Positions 56,658 to 64,000 of a stretch of DNA of 64,000 bases are shown in pieces. The stretch's first letter is position 1. Each line of letters starts with the position of its first letter. Below the pieces are notes generated by a model, which did no database searches, was not told the origin of the DNA, and saw nothing but the letters and a program-made list of their open reading frames with translations. The DNA is from UBA4459 sp963776205 (GTDB lineage Bacteria; Bacteroidota; Bacteroidia; Bacteroidales; F082): NCBI GenBank assembly GCA_963776205.1, contig CAVZLR010000002.1, forward strand, positions 620,001 through 684,000, read 5' to 3'. A program made the position numbers and the translations under genes.

Positions 56658-57272
56658 TTAACAACCACCTGATGCTACCGGCGCTTTTCTTTTTCGCTGA
56701 ATGACTATTTTATCTTTTTTTTGTGTTGATGTCGTTTCAACCTCCGCACCGGTAAAATAAAGCTGAGCTCCTTTTCTGAAAGCAAATAGTTCAAAATCTT
56801 TTTTTGGTGCGGTTTCTGGCGGTTGCTGCGGGTCTAATATCGTTTCGTACCATCGGTTTAGTCCCCCTTTCATTACATACATGGATTTATAACCCAATCT
56901 TTTACTAATTACCCAGGCCTGGTCTGCTTTAATATCGTCATTGGAAATGAAAACTACATTCATTCCTTTAATGCCAAAATAAATCGTATTAGCGCTATTA
57001 AGGATGCTGTCAAGCGGTATATGAATGGCATTGGGGAGTGTAAATTCATTGTACTCATTCGCACTTCTCACATCTATCAATTCCAGTGAAGGATCTTTTT
57101 GAATGATCATTTTTGCTACCTGATCCGTTGTTACATAGCGGGTTGGCTGGATCATTTCCCAAAGCAGGTCGTCTGGTTTTATCTGCTTAAATTCAGATGG
57201 TTTTTTGAGCAACCAGGTTCCAGCCGCCAATACCAGCATCAATAGGGTTAGAAAAATATAATTTCTGTTCAT
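56658..57272 (-). CDS. Membrane-anchored rhodanese-like protein, GGC tail (copy 2)
   Basis: 204 residues with an N-terminal anchor (YIFLTLLMLVLAAGTWLL) and a rhodanese domain (PSLELIDVRSANEYNEFTLPNAIHIPL, GYKSMYVMKGGLNRW). The loop reads VVFISNDDI, again without the catalytic Cys. The tail is RKRKAPVASGGC, matching copy 1. The domain and tail together point to a gene duplication with retained function. It follows the YeeE/YedE genes by 4 bases. Confidence 0.82.
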   Translation of the reverse strand: MNRNYIFLTLLMLVLAAGTWLLKKPSEFKQIKPDDLLWEMIQPTRYVTTDQVAKMIIQKDPSLELIDVRSANEYNEFTLPNAIHIPLDSILNSANTIYFGIKGMNVVFISNDDIKADQAWVISKRLGYKSMYVMKGGLNRWYETILDPQQPPETAPKKDFELFAFRKGAQLYFTGAEVETTSTQKKDKIVIQRKRKAPVASGGC

Positions 57273-57276
57273 TTGA

Positions 57277-57879
57277 TTAGAATTTGTATTCGGTAATACG
57301 TTTTCTGACGCGTTTTTCTATCAGCATGGTCACCCAAAAGGCACTGAGTGCAATCACTACAAAGCCAAAGGCAAACCATTGCGAGGATATTCCCGTAACA
57401 TCCATCAGCGTTACATTTCCCATATCTCCGCTATTATAAAAATCACTGTAAAGGGGGTATCCCAGTGAAAAAGCATATATGCCCAGGTAAAGACCAATGG
57501 TAAAAACCAATCCATCCATTTTTCCAATGGCAATGGCTGTAAAGCTTGTTCCAGGACAAAATCCACCCAGAATAAACCCAAGTCCCATAATTACACCGCC
57601 AGTGATCATCGGTGCCAGATATGTGGGTAAAATAAATATTTGCGACAGGTCAAGCCATCCAAAATAATCAAAATAAATTAAGCCAACCATGGCCACAATT
57701 ACGGCAGTAAAAAACACTCTCAGCACCACAAAATTGTAACCATAGAAAACGCCTACAATATTTCGGGAAGAGGAAAAACCGGAAGCTTCAAGTATAAAAC
57801 CAAATGCGACTCCCAGCAAAAGTGCGATGACAAAGTTCCAATCGCCTGGTATAAATCCGTTAGGTATTAATGGGCCCAT
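57277..57879 (-). CDS. YeeE/YedE-family half-transporter, subunit 1
   Basis: 200 residues, about five membrane helices. The conserved Cys in LGGFCPGTSFTAIAIGK marks the YeeE/YedE (TsuA-type) family, which conducts thiosulfate or other sulfur species. It is a half protein: the other half is the next upstream gene. Encoded with NrfD and the rhodanese-like pair, so it probably moves reduced sulfur compounds across the membrane. Confidence 0.88.
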   Translation of the reverse strand: MGPLIPNGFIPGDWNFVIALLLGVAFGFILEASGFSSSRNIVGVFYGYNFVVLRVFFTAVIVAMVGLIYFDYFGWLDLSQIFILPTYLAPMITGGVIMGLGFILGGFCPGTSFTAIAIGKMDGLVFTIGLYLGIYAFSLGYPLYSDFYNSGDMGNVTLMDVTGISSQWFAFGFVVIALSAFWVTMLIEKRVRKRITEYKF

Positions 57880-57902
57880 TATTATAATTTTTTAATATTC
57901 AA

Positions 57903-58439
57903 CTAAATCCATAATTTTCTGGCAAACCATGCAAAAGCATAAGCTGATCCGAAGATAGTGAGCATGACAATCACCCCTCCAAATGAGAAAGTGGCTGAAC
58001 CGCTTAAAGCAGCTCCACTTGTGCATCCACGGCCGAATTGACTGCCAATGCCAAACAAGGCGCCTCCAAGCAGTGCTAAAATCAACCTGGTATTTCTGCT
58101 GATGCCAGGGCTATGTTCAACTCTTGGCTTCTTTAGTCTGCCAAATAGAATTCCGGAGAGCAAGCCTCCAAGAAATAATCCAAAGGTTTCAAAAACCAGC
58201 CAGTTATTCATAGGTGATATATCGTCGCTGATGAATTTACCCATATAAGCATTTGCTTTTGCCTGATCCTGATTTATTACTTCGGCTGTGGTTACTACAG
58301 CACTTTTAACAGCACCGCTGGCACCAAGTCCCCGGCCTGTTATAAAAACCGTTAACAATACAAGCAGACCCAATAGTACACCACCAAAGTAGGGGTTGAG
58401 ATAATGTGGCCTGTTGTTGTTCAATGTATTCATATTCAT
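57903..58439 (-). CDS. YeeE/YedE-family half-transporter, subunit 2
   Basis: 178 residues with membrane helices and the conserved Cys in GIGSQFGRGCTSGAALSG. Partner of the following gene; together they make the full YeeE/YedE channel. The spacing to it is 23 bases. Confidence 0.88.
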   Translation of the reverse strand: MNMNTLNNNRPHYLNPYFGGVLLGLLVLLTVFITGRGLGASGAVKSAVVTTAEVINQDQAKANAYMGKFISDDISPMNNWLVFETFGLFLGGLLSGILFGRLKKPRVEHSPGISRNTRLILALLGGALFGIGSQFGRGCTSGAALSGSATFSFGGVIVMLTIFGSAYAFAWFARKLWI

Positions 58440-58461
58440 AATTAATGTTTTTTAAACCTTA

Positions 58462-59403
58462 TCAATATAAAAACCGGGTGATCTGTCCGGCTTCAACCAT
58501 AACAAAACGAAATACCAGTCCGCCAAAAAGAATCATCAAAGCAGGTATCCAGATCGGTATCTTATAACCAACCAGTTCCAGAATTTCAAGCAAAGCAGGA
58601 AATATCAGACCAAGTATGACAACAAAAACCCAAAAAGTGGTTGTGAACTGTCCGCCAAGAAATAACTGGGCAGCTTCTATCTGCACTTCGGTGGCGGCAA
58701 GAAATCCCATAAAAAGGTGAACAATTAAAAATAATTCGATGCCAATCAATATGATATCTATTTTACTCAACACTTTTCGCTCATGATGGCTTTTTGACAT
58801 CCACATAATGGCGGCGAGCCCGGTTGACAATCCAGACACCAAAAACAAGGGCCCCAGGATAGAAGTATTCCACAAAGGGCGGGCATTAAATGCGGATAGC
58901 AAAATACCGGTGTAAACACCCAACACAATGGCCAGCATCATCATTAGCCAAGCCATTACTTTGCGGTACTTAATGGCCAGTGCTTCTGCTTTTTCGAGTA
59001 TATTCAGTCGCCAGTGCCAGCCGGGAATTGCTTCTTTCATATAAGTAGCTACCCAAATAAAAGATAAGGGTGTTATGAACATAAGGGTCCATGCACCCCA
59101 CGACATGGGCGACTCCAATCTGACAGTTGTGTATAATCGCCAAAAATAAAGTTGGTGTTTCAGGTCAAGAAAAAGGGCGAACAGACCCAACACCAGTGCA
59201 ACGGGCACCAGGAATGTAGCCCATTTCACTGTTGTTTCCATTTCTTTTTCCTTACCCATAATCAGGAATAGTCCTGCAAAAAACATGATACCTGCTGCCA
59301 ATCCACCTAAGAACAGATACAAGGGAATTTGCCAATGCCAAATATTCAGATATGGATCTATAAATGGAATATTACGGCCGCTTACAAATAATTCTTCTTT
59401 CAT
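58462..59403 (-). CDS. NrfD/PsrC-type membrane quinone subunit
   Basis: 313 residues with eight to nine membrane helices (PLYLFLGGLAAGIMFFAGLFLI, SPMSWGAWTLMFITPLSF, VFRFVMVEAGQ). NrfD-family proteins exchange electrons with the quinone pool for a Mo enzyme through an FeS subunit. It follows the ferredoxin subunit by 18 bases. The three genes make a CISM complex of the PsrABC/PhsABC/SoeABC type. Confidence 0.92.
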   Translation of the reverse strand: MKEELFVSGRNIPFIDPYLNIWHWQIPLYLFLGGLAAGIMFFAGLFLIMGKEKEMETTVKWATFLVPVALVLGLFALFLDLKHQLYFWRLYTTVRLESPMSWGAWTLMFITPLSFIWVATYMKEAIPGWHWRLNILEKAEALAIKYRKVMAWLMMMLAIVLGVYTGILLSAFNARPLWNTSILGPLFLVSGLSTGLAAIMWMSKSHHERKVLSKIDIILIGIELFLIVHLFMGFLAATEVQIEAAQLFLGGQFTTTFWVFVVILGLIFPALLEILELVGYKIPIWIPALMILFGGLVFRFVMVEAGQITRFLY

Positions 59404-59421
59404 TTTACTATATATGAAGTG

Positions 59422-59955
59422 TTAAGTAAGAAAATAGATTTGTGGTTTGGTTCCTGCTTCGGGTGCCAGCACTTTCCACTTCCTGTTTCGCAATGCTTTC
59501 GACACATCACTATTCGGATCATCCAAATCACCAAAATACAAGCAGTTGGTAGGGCACACCTCAACACAAGCAGGCTGCTGTCCTTTTTCAAGTCGATGAT
59601 GACAAAAAGTGCATTTATCAACATATCCCTCCGGATGTGAATACCTGGCATCGTAAGGGCACGACTGAATACACGCGCCACAACCAATACATTCGTTATG
59701 CGTTACCAACACCACGCCGCCTTCAACAATGTGGCTGGCTCCTGTAGGGCAACACCTCACACAAGGTGAATTGTCGCAATGATTACAGCGTTCCGAACGT
59801 AATTCGATTTCGACATTGGGATAACTTCCGCTTACTACTTCCACGATCCAGTCGCGGCAAAATCCCAATGGAACATTATTTTCTGTTTGACAGGCAACCA
59901 CACAGTCGCTGCAGCCTACACATTTTTTGGTATCAACGGCCATTGCATATCTCAT
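59422..59955 (-). CDS. Four-cluster ferredoxin-type electron-transfer subunit
   Basis: 177 residues with four [4Fe-4S] motifs: CVGCSDCVVAC, CNHCDNSPCVRCCP, CIGCGACIQSCP and CTFCHHRLEKGQQPACVEVCP. Such DMSO-reductase-type B subunits pass electrons between the Mo catalytic subunit and NrfD. The start overlaps the stop of the Mo gene by 4 bases. Confidence 0.95.
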   Translation of the reverse strand: MRYAMAVDTKKCVGCSDCVVACQTENNVPLGFCRDWIVEVVSGSYPNVEIELRSERCNHCDNSPCVRCCPTGASHIVEGGVVLVTHNECIGCGACIQSCPYDARYSHPEGYVDKCTFCHHRLEKGQQPACVEVCPTNCLYFGDLDDPNSDVSKALRNRKWKVLAPEAGTKPQIYFLT

Positions 59956-62205
59956 GACTCATCCTCCATATTTGGATCCTCTTTAAGGAAAGTTACAAAA
60001 TTGCCTCTCATTCCGGTACCACCCATAATTGGGTCTTCCATTACATTCGTTATTAATTTCGAGTCGCTGGCACCCCGTCCATTGGCTCTTGACAGTTTTT
60101 TATTTTTATGACCAAATCCATGCACCATATAAACAGAATCCCATCGAATTCTTTCTGTCACCCTCACTTTTACAGGAAAATCGGTTGTTACATCATCCTG
60201 ATTTTTGAGCCAGATATAGTCGCCGTCTTTTAAATCCCATAGGGCCGCTACTTTCGGATTAACCCAAACTGAGTTTTCTTCCATCAAATCGAACAAGTTG
60301 GGGTTATTTGAAGTTCTGGAAAAGGTATGCATAGGCGCTCTTCCATAATTCAGTCGGTAGTATCCTTCAGCAGGTTCGGGATGTTGGGTATATTGTGGTA
60401 TTGGATCAAAACCTTCCAATTCAAGTTCTGTTGAATACAGCTCTATTTTTCCTGTATTGGTATTGAACTCATAATCAATTAGATTTTCCAGCAAATACAG
60501 GTCTTCGTATTCACGTTTGTATTTCTTCACACCTATTTTTTGCATTTCTTCCAGTGAAGAATCCACTTGCTTCAATTGCCAATCCAACATATCTTCGATT
60601 GTATCCCATTTAAAATAATCACCCAGACCCAGCCGTTCACCAAGTTGTTTGGCAATCCACCAATTGGGTTTGGAATCATATTTAGGTGGAGCAGCCGGCA
60701 TACGCAGAGCCAGATAGGGTTCGCGATGCGGTGACGTCCTCATTATATCATACCTTTCAAGATAAGTACATTCAGGTAACACCACATCAGCATATCCTGT
60801 TATATCCATCGGCATAGTGTCGACAACAACCAGGAAATCAAGATTTCTGATGGCTTCCAAAGTTTTTTCCTGATCAGGCAATGCTGCCATCAGGTTGGTG
60901 CCATAAACTATCCAACCTTTTAGGTTACAACTCAGATTTGGATTTGGAATGGTGGCATCACAAATTCCTGTTGAAAGCACTTCTGATACCAGTTTGTATT
61001 TACCTTCAGGGTAGGCATCTCTCCATGATCTTTTAGGTTTTGGATAGGGAGGATGTGGATATTTGGGCAGGTGCACCTTATCCGGAAAATAAAATCCACC
61101 CCTGCGACCCCATGATCCTAAAAGGGCGTTCAAAATGGCAATAGCCCTTGAGCGTTGTGTATCATCACCATACCAGGTAACATGCCTTCCGGGATGCACA
61201 ATAACCGCAGGTGAAGCGGCTGCCATTTCACGGGCTGTTTTTCGGATGATTTCCGGCTCAATGGTTGTGATCCCGTAAGCCCATTCCGGTGTTTTATTTT
61301 TCACATCAGCTTTTAGTTCCTCAAATCCAAAAGCATACTTTTCAACATAGGCTTTGTCATACAGTTCTTCATGGATGATAACATGCATCCACGCCTGCAA
61401 TAAAGCAATGTCAGTAGCTGGTTTTATGGGCAACCAATATTTCGAATGTGATGCAGCCGTGCTGAACCTTGGATCAACTGTTATTATAGTAGCCCCCTGG
61501 TCGATAGCATCCGACATTTCCTGTATTTGCCCATTGTGCATATTTTCACCAATATGTGAACCAATCAACACCAGGCATTTTGTGTCGCGGATATCTGTTC
61601 TTTCTGGCGACATTACTTCTTCGCCATAAGTGGCAGCAAATGCTACCTCACGAGGTCCCCTGCACTGGGCAAAAGAAGGTGCCGTAATATTTGGTGATCC
61701 ATAAGCCTTCACCAGGTGTCCCATCATGGAGCCACCCGTACCATGGGAGAACAAGGCAAGGCATTCCGGGCCATGCTCTTTTCTCAATGTATCCATTTTT
61801 TCGGCTATCAGATCCAGTGCCTCATCCCAACTTGCTTTTCTGAAAACCTCTTCTCCATTAATAGTTTCCCTGATTAAAGGTGTCTTCAAACGGTCTTCAT
61901 CATTGTACATGCCAATACCACCCGTACCTCTTGGACATAACCTGCCATTACAGTGAGGGTCTTCCTTATTTCCAATTACTTTTCTGATGCTGCCATTTTT
62001 ATCCACATAAGTCCATCCGGCACATTTCCAAAAACACACCTCACAATAAGTTGGATAGAGCTTTAATTCTTCATCGCTTACCGGATCATTTTCATTGGCA
62101 GCCCAACAGCGTTGTTGCCCCTTTCCAATTCAGCGAACTTAATCCCAGGGCAGCAACTCCTGTTCCTGCCGCCGAGATTTTTATAAAGTCTCTCCTTGAT
62201 TTCAT
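59952..62205 (-). CDS. Mo-bisPGD oxidoreductase (PsrA/PhsA/SoeA-like), frameshifted at its N terminus
   Basis: About 750 residues. From ATG 62205 comes a TAT signal (MKSRRDFIKISAAGTG); one extra G in a GGGG run near 62120 shifts the frame, after which ANENDPVSDEELKLYPTY and the 4Fe-4S motif CEVCFWKC...C follow. The catalytic part has FSHGTGGSMMGHLVKAYGSPN, the putative Mo ligand Cys in APSFAQCRGPRE, GSHIGENMHNGQ and WGRRGGFYFP. Length fits polysulfide/thiosulfate reductase (about 750), shorter than SoeA. Direction of catalysis is not decided. First gene of the sulfur operon. Confidence 0.88.
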
Positions 62206-62340
62206 TCGTTTTTATTTTATCATTTTTAAAGAGAATCCATAAACCGCTTAGTACTGGATCTTTCGGGCTCTTCTTTAATTTAAATCATGTTTTATATAAC
62301 AACTTACATTCAAATATGTAGATTGTTAGATATACAGCTT

Positions 62341-62349
62341 GCAAAAATA
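62341..62349 (-). promoter_or_regulatory. -7 promoter box for the Mo operon
   Basis: The minus strand reads TATTTTTGC, a perfect TAnnTTTGC element 135 bases before the ATG at 62205. A TTTG (minus, 62368-62365) could be its -33 element at short spacing. Confidence 0.4.
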
Positions 62350-62423
62350 TATGCAAATAACCTTCAAAACCAGAGGCAGAATGCTTTGCAGATTATTTGT
62401 TAATGGACTTATTTCTAATATGT

Positions 62424-62457
62424 TATGATTTTTATCATAGATATGATAAAAATCATG
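62424..62457. promoter_or_regulatory. Tandem Crp/Fnr-like palindromes, sites 3 and 4
   Basis: TATGAT-TTTT-ATCATA (62424-62439, perfect) and TATGAT-AAAA-ATCATG (62442-62457, one mismatch) are centred 18 bases apart. They share half-sites with the site between SQR and the Crp/Fnr gene. They lie between the divergent Mo operon and the Rieske/cytochrome b genes. Confidence 0.6.
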
Positions 62458-62679
62458 TTTTCATTATATTTTGATTACGAGCAGGTTACTATCTTTATTT
62501 AAAATGAGAATAAATTAACTTCGGATCTTTATAGAAACTTCTATGGGTTTGATTTTATGATAATTACGTTTTATGTAGAATTTTTTTAAATAAGTATGAG
62601 AATAAACATAAAGGCCTGTTTAATATATAATTAATGGTTTTCATTTTAATGATTATTCAGCTAAACCCCTCTAAATTGA

Positions 62680-62687
62680 TAATTTTG
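62680..62687 (+). promoter_or_regulatory. -7 promoter box for the Rieske gene
   Basis: TAATTTTG matches TAnnTTTG perfectly, 17 bases before the TTG start at 62705. Confidence 0.45.
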
Positions 62688-62704
62688 TATAAAGACTATT
62701 TGCA

Positions 62705-63100
62705 TTGAAGAAGGTTTTGAACTCACGCAGATTTTTTCTAAAAGCATTAGGGGTTGCAATTGGCAGCCTATTTTTTGGTTTCTGGGGTGCATTAGTCAAA
62801 ACCCAAAAAACAAATGCCAACAGAAAAACCATTATAATTTCTCTGAACGATAACAGGGAGGTACTCTTTCATGAGGATTGCATCATCATAAATAAGGAGC
62901 AACCGCAGGTTTTCTCTGCGTATTGTACACATTTGGGATGCCGGATCCAAAATTTTGAAAACGGACAACTGATTTGCCCCTGTCACGGCTCTTCATTTGA
63001 TCTAAACGGAAACCCTCAAAAAGGACCCGCCATAAAACCGCTTCATGAACTCGATTACAAATTGAATACAGAAACAAAAACCATCACTGTTAACATCTAA
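62705..63100 (+). CDS. Rieske [2Fe-2S] protein with TAT signal
   Basis: 131 residues from a TTG start. A twin-arginine motif (NSRRFFLKALG) and membrane helix (about 12-30) precede the Rieske fold with both ligand boxes, CTHLGC and CPCHGSSFD. It carries electrons from a cytochrome b in a quinol-oxidising complex; the next gene encodes that cytochrome b 3 bases later. Confidence 0.92.
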   Translation: MKKVLNSRRFFLKALGVAIGSLFFGFWGALVKTQKTNANRKTIIISLNDNREVLFHEDCIIINKEQPQVFSAYCTHLGCRIQNFENGQLICPCHGSSFDLNGNPQKGPAIKPLHELDYKLNTETKTITVNI

Positions 63101-63103
63101 ATT

Positions 63104-64000
63104 TTGGCATTCTTAAAAAAAATATTGCCCTTTTCAACTTTTGGCCAACTCAGCCTGGCGTTCTTCATGATCTGTGTGGTATCAGGAATTATTCTGGCCA
63201 TTCCTTTCGATGTCAATGATCCGTATACTTCCATTAGTTTATTCATCCTCATTAATCCTGCAGCGGTTTTATTCAGAAATATACATTACTGGAGCGCCAA
63301 CTTTTTTCTGGTATTTAGCCTTATTCATATTTGGGATCATTTTAGCAGTAAAAAGAAAATCAAGATCAAACGAGCGGTGTGGTTCAGGTTGAGTATTGGC
63401 GTATTGGTTATTTTTCTGGCGATGCTTACTGGCTTCTTACTGAAAGCAGATGCCGACAGTATGCAAGCCCGCAGAATATTAAACGAACTCATCAATGGCA
63501 TTCCATTCGTTGGTTCTTTCCTGTCAGTCTCATTACTCGGATCAACCGAAAGTTTGCAGTTGATCTATGTTCACCATATTGCCACCTTCACCATTTTCAT
63601 TGCCATTATTATTCTTGAACATACCAAATCTATCTGGCCCAAACTCAAGGAAACGATAATTGGTACTGCCTTGATCGTACTTATAAGCTGGCTGTTTCAA
63701 ACACCACTGCATGATAATATTCATCCGGTTATCAAAGGTCCCTGGTATTTTGTTGGATTACAGGAAATATTGCACTGGTTATCCACACCACAGGTATCCA
63801 TCTTGCTTGTTCTCCTTTTTGTTCTATTAATATTCATCGTTCCATATGGCGATAAGAAAAACCAATTCATTAGCAAGCGCTCTCTGCTTATCCTCACCAT
63901 TATTTACCTGTTTCTTACAACAATCGGGTACTTTTTTCGAGGACCGAATTGGCAATGGGTATGGCCTGGCGAATCGAATTACGCATATTACATTCATAAT
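63104..64000 (+). CDS. Cytochrome b (b6-type), 3' end outside the window
   Basis: A frame open from a TTG at 63104 to the window end, 299 codons so far. It encodes a multi-helix protein with the cytochrome b heme pairs: H-x13-H in HYWSANFFLVFSLIH and H-x14-H in HIATFTIFIAIIILEH, plus GPWYFVGLQEILHW, typical of Bacteroidota quinol/Rieske complexes. It partners the Rieske protein to oxidise quinol. Divergent from the Mo operon, with a shared regulatory region. Confidence 0.88.
   Translation, partial: MAFLKKILPFSTFGQLSLAFFMICVVSGIILAIPFDVNDPYTSISLFILINPAAVLFRNIHYWSANFFLVFSLIHIWDHFSSKKKIKIKRAVWFRLSIGVLVIFLAMLTGFLLKADADSMQARRILNELINGIPFVGSFLSVSLLGSTESLQLIYVHHIATFTIFIAIIILEHTKSIWPKLKETIIGTALIVLISWLFQTPLHDNIHPVIKGPWYFVGLQEILHWLSTPQVSILLVLLFVLLIFIVPYGDKKNQFISKRSLLILTIIYLFLTTIGYFFRGPNWQWVWPGESNYAYYIHN

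Larger units (their letters stand above)
62206..62704. other. Divergent regulatory region, Mo operon / Rieske-cytochrome b
   Basis: 499 bases without a gene. It holds a minus-strand -7 box (62341-62349), two tandem Crp/Fnr-like palindromes (62424-62439 and 62442-62457) and a plus-strand -7 box (62680-62687). The rest is plain AT-rich sequence. Confidence 0.6.

Noticed and set aside
1..64000. Searched by eye for tRNA, rRNA, transposase genes and CRISPR arrays
   Set aside because: No cloverleaf-like T-loop with conserved GGTTCGAATCC, no rRNA blocks, no DDE or recombinase motifs and no short regularly spaced direct repeats were seen.

Overview
The window is chromosomal DNA of a Bacteroidota bacterium. 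The signs are a SusC/SusD outer-membrane pair, type IX secretion (T9SS) C-terminal sorting domains on three secreted proteins, LytS/LytTR and RprY-like two-component systems, no strong Shine-Dalgarno pattern, and repeated TAnnTTTG(C) -7 promoter boxes typical of the phylum. It is AT-rich, with a still more AT-rich gene-poor patch at 29.8-31.1 kb. I saw no rRNA, tRNA, CRISPR array or intact insertion sequence.

Layout. 1-3.2 kb: the 3' end of an oligopeptidase B gene, then an OmpR-type two-component system divergent from a small Lys/Asp/Cys-rich exported protein; four phased TTAACA repeats lie between them. 3.2-32.4 kb: a large starch/maltodextrin locus. It holds a T9SS-exported GH13 amylase, a T9SS-exported multi-module starch-binding protein, SusC, SusD, a LacI-type regulator, an exported GH13-GH31-GH13 operon, a cytoplasmic trehalose-synthase-like GH13, a cyclophilin lipoprotein, a beta-phosphoglucomutase/GH65 phosphorylase fusion, two tandem uridine-kinase-like P-loop proteins and an SLC45-type sugar symporter. 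Four similar palindromes (core CAAWCGWTT) lie upstream of these units and probably define the LacI-type regulon. 32.5-45.5 kb: dtd, pdxJ, a minus-strand run of hydrolase genes (esterase, methyltransferase-HEAT fusion, alpha/beta hydrolase, amidase, serine beta-lactamase-like) with small membrane proteins, a LytS/LytTR pair, a queuosine-precursor transporter and another alpha/beta hydrolase. 45.6-49.4 kb: a T9SS protein built of five nearly identical 229-residue DUF4397-type units.

49.6-64 kb: an SRPBCC protein, an ECF sigma factor, then a sulfur/respiratory region. One minus-strand run encodes a sulfide:quinone oxidoreductase-like flavoprotein, DUF1641, TusE/DsrC, DsrE and TatC. A second encodes a Mo-bisPGD oxidoreductase, a four-cluster ferredoxin, NrfD, two YeeE/YedE half-transporters and two membrane-anchored rhodanese-like proteins that lack the catalytic cysteine but share a C-terminal GGC tail. 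Divergent from it are a Rieske protein and a cytochrome b that runs off the window. A Crp/Fnr regulator sits in the middle, and TATGAY-N4-RTCATA palindromes lie in front of the sulfur units and its own gene. A plausible reading is a quinone-linked circuit for sulfide, polysulfide, thiosulfate or sulfite with a dedicated sulfur-carrier set.

Quality note: many genes are broken by single-base frameshifts (15.6-15.8, 41.3, 62.1 kb and densely at 49.7-53.4 kb), often in homopolymers, while the alternative frame restores family sequence. I treat most as consensus errors and give the reconstructed gene extents.
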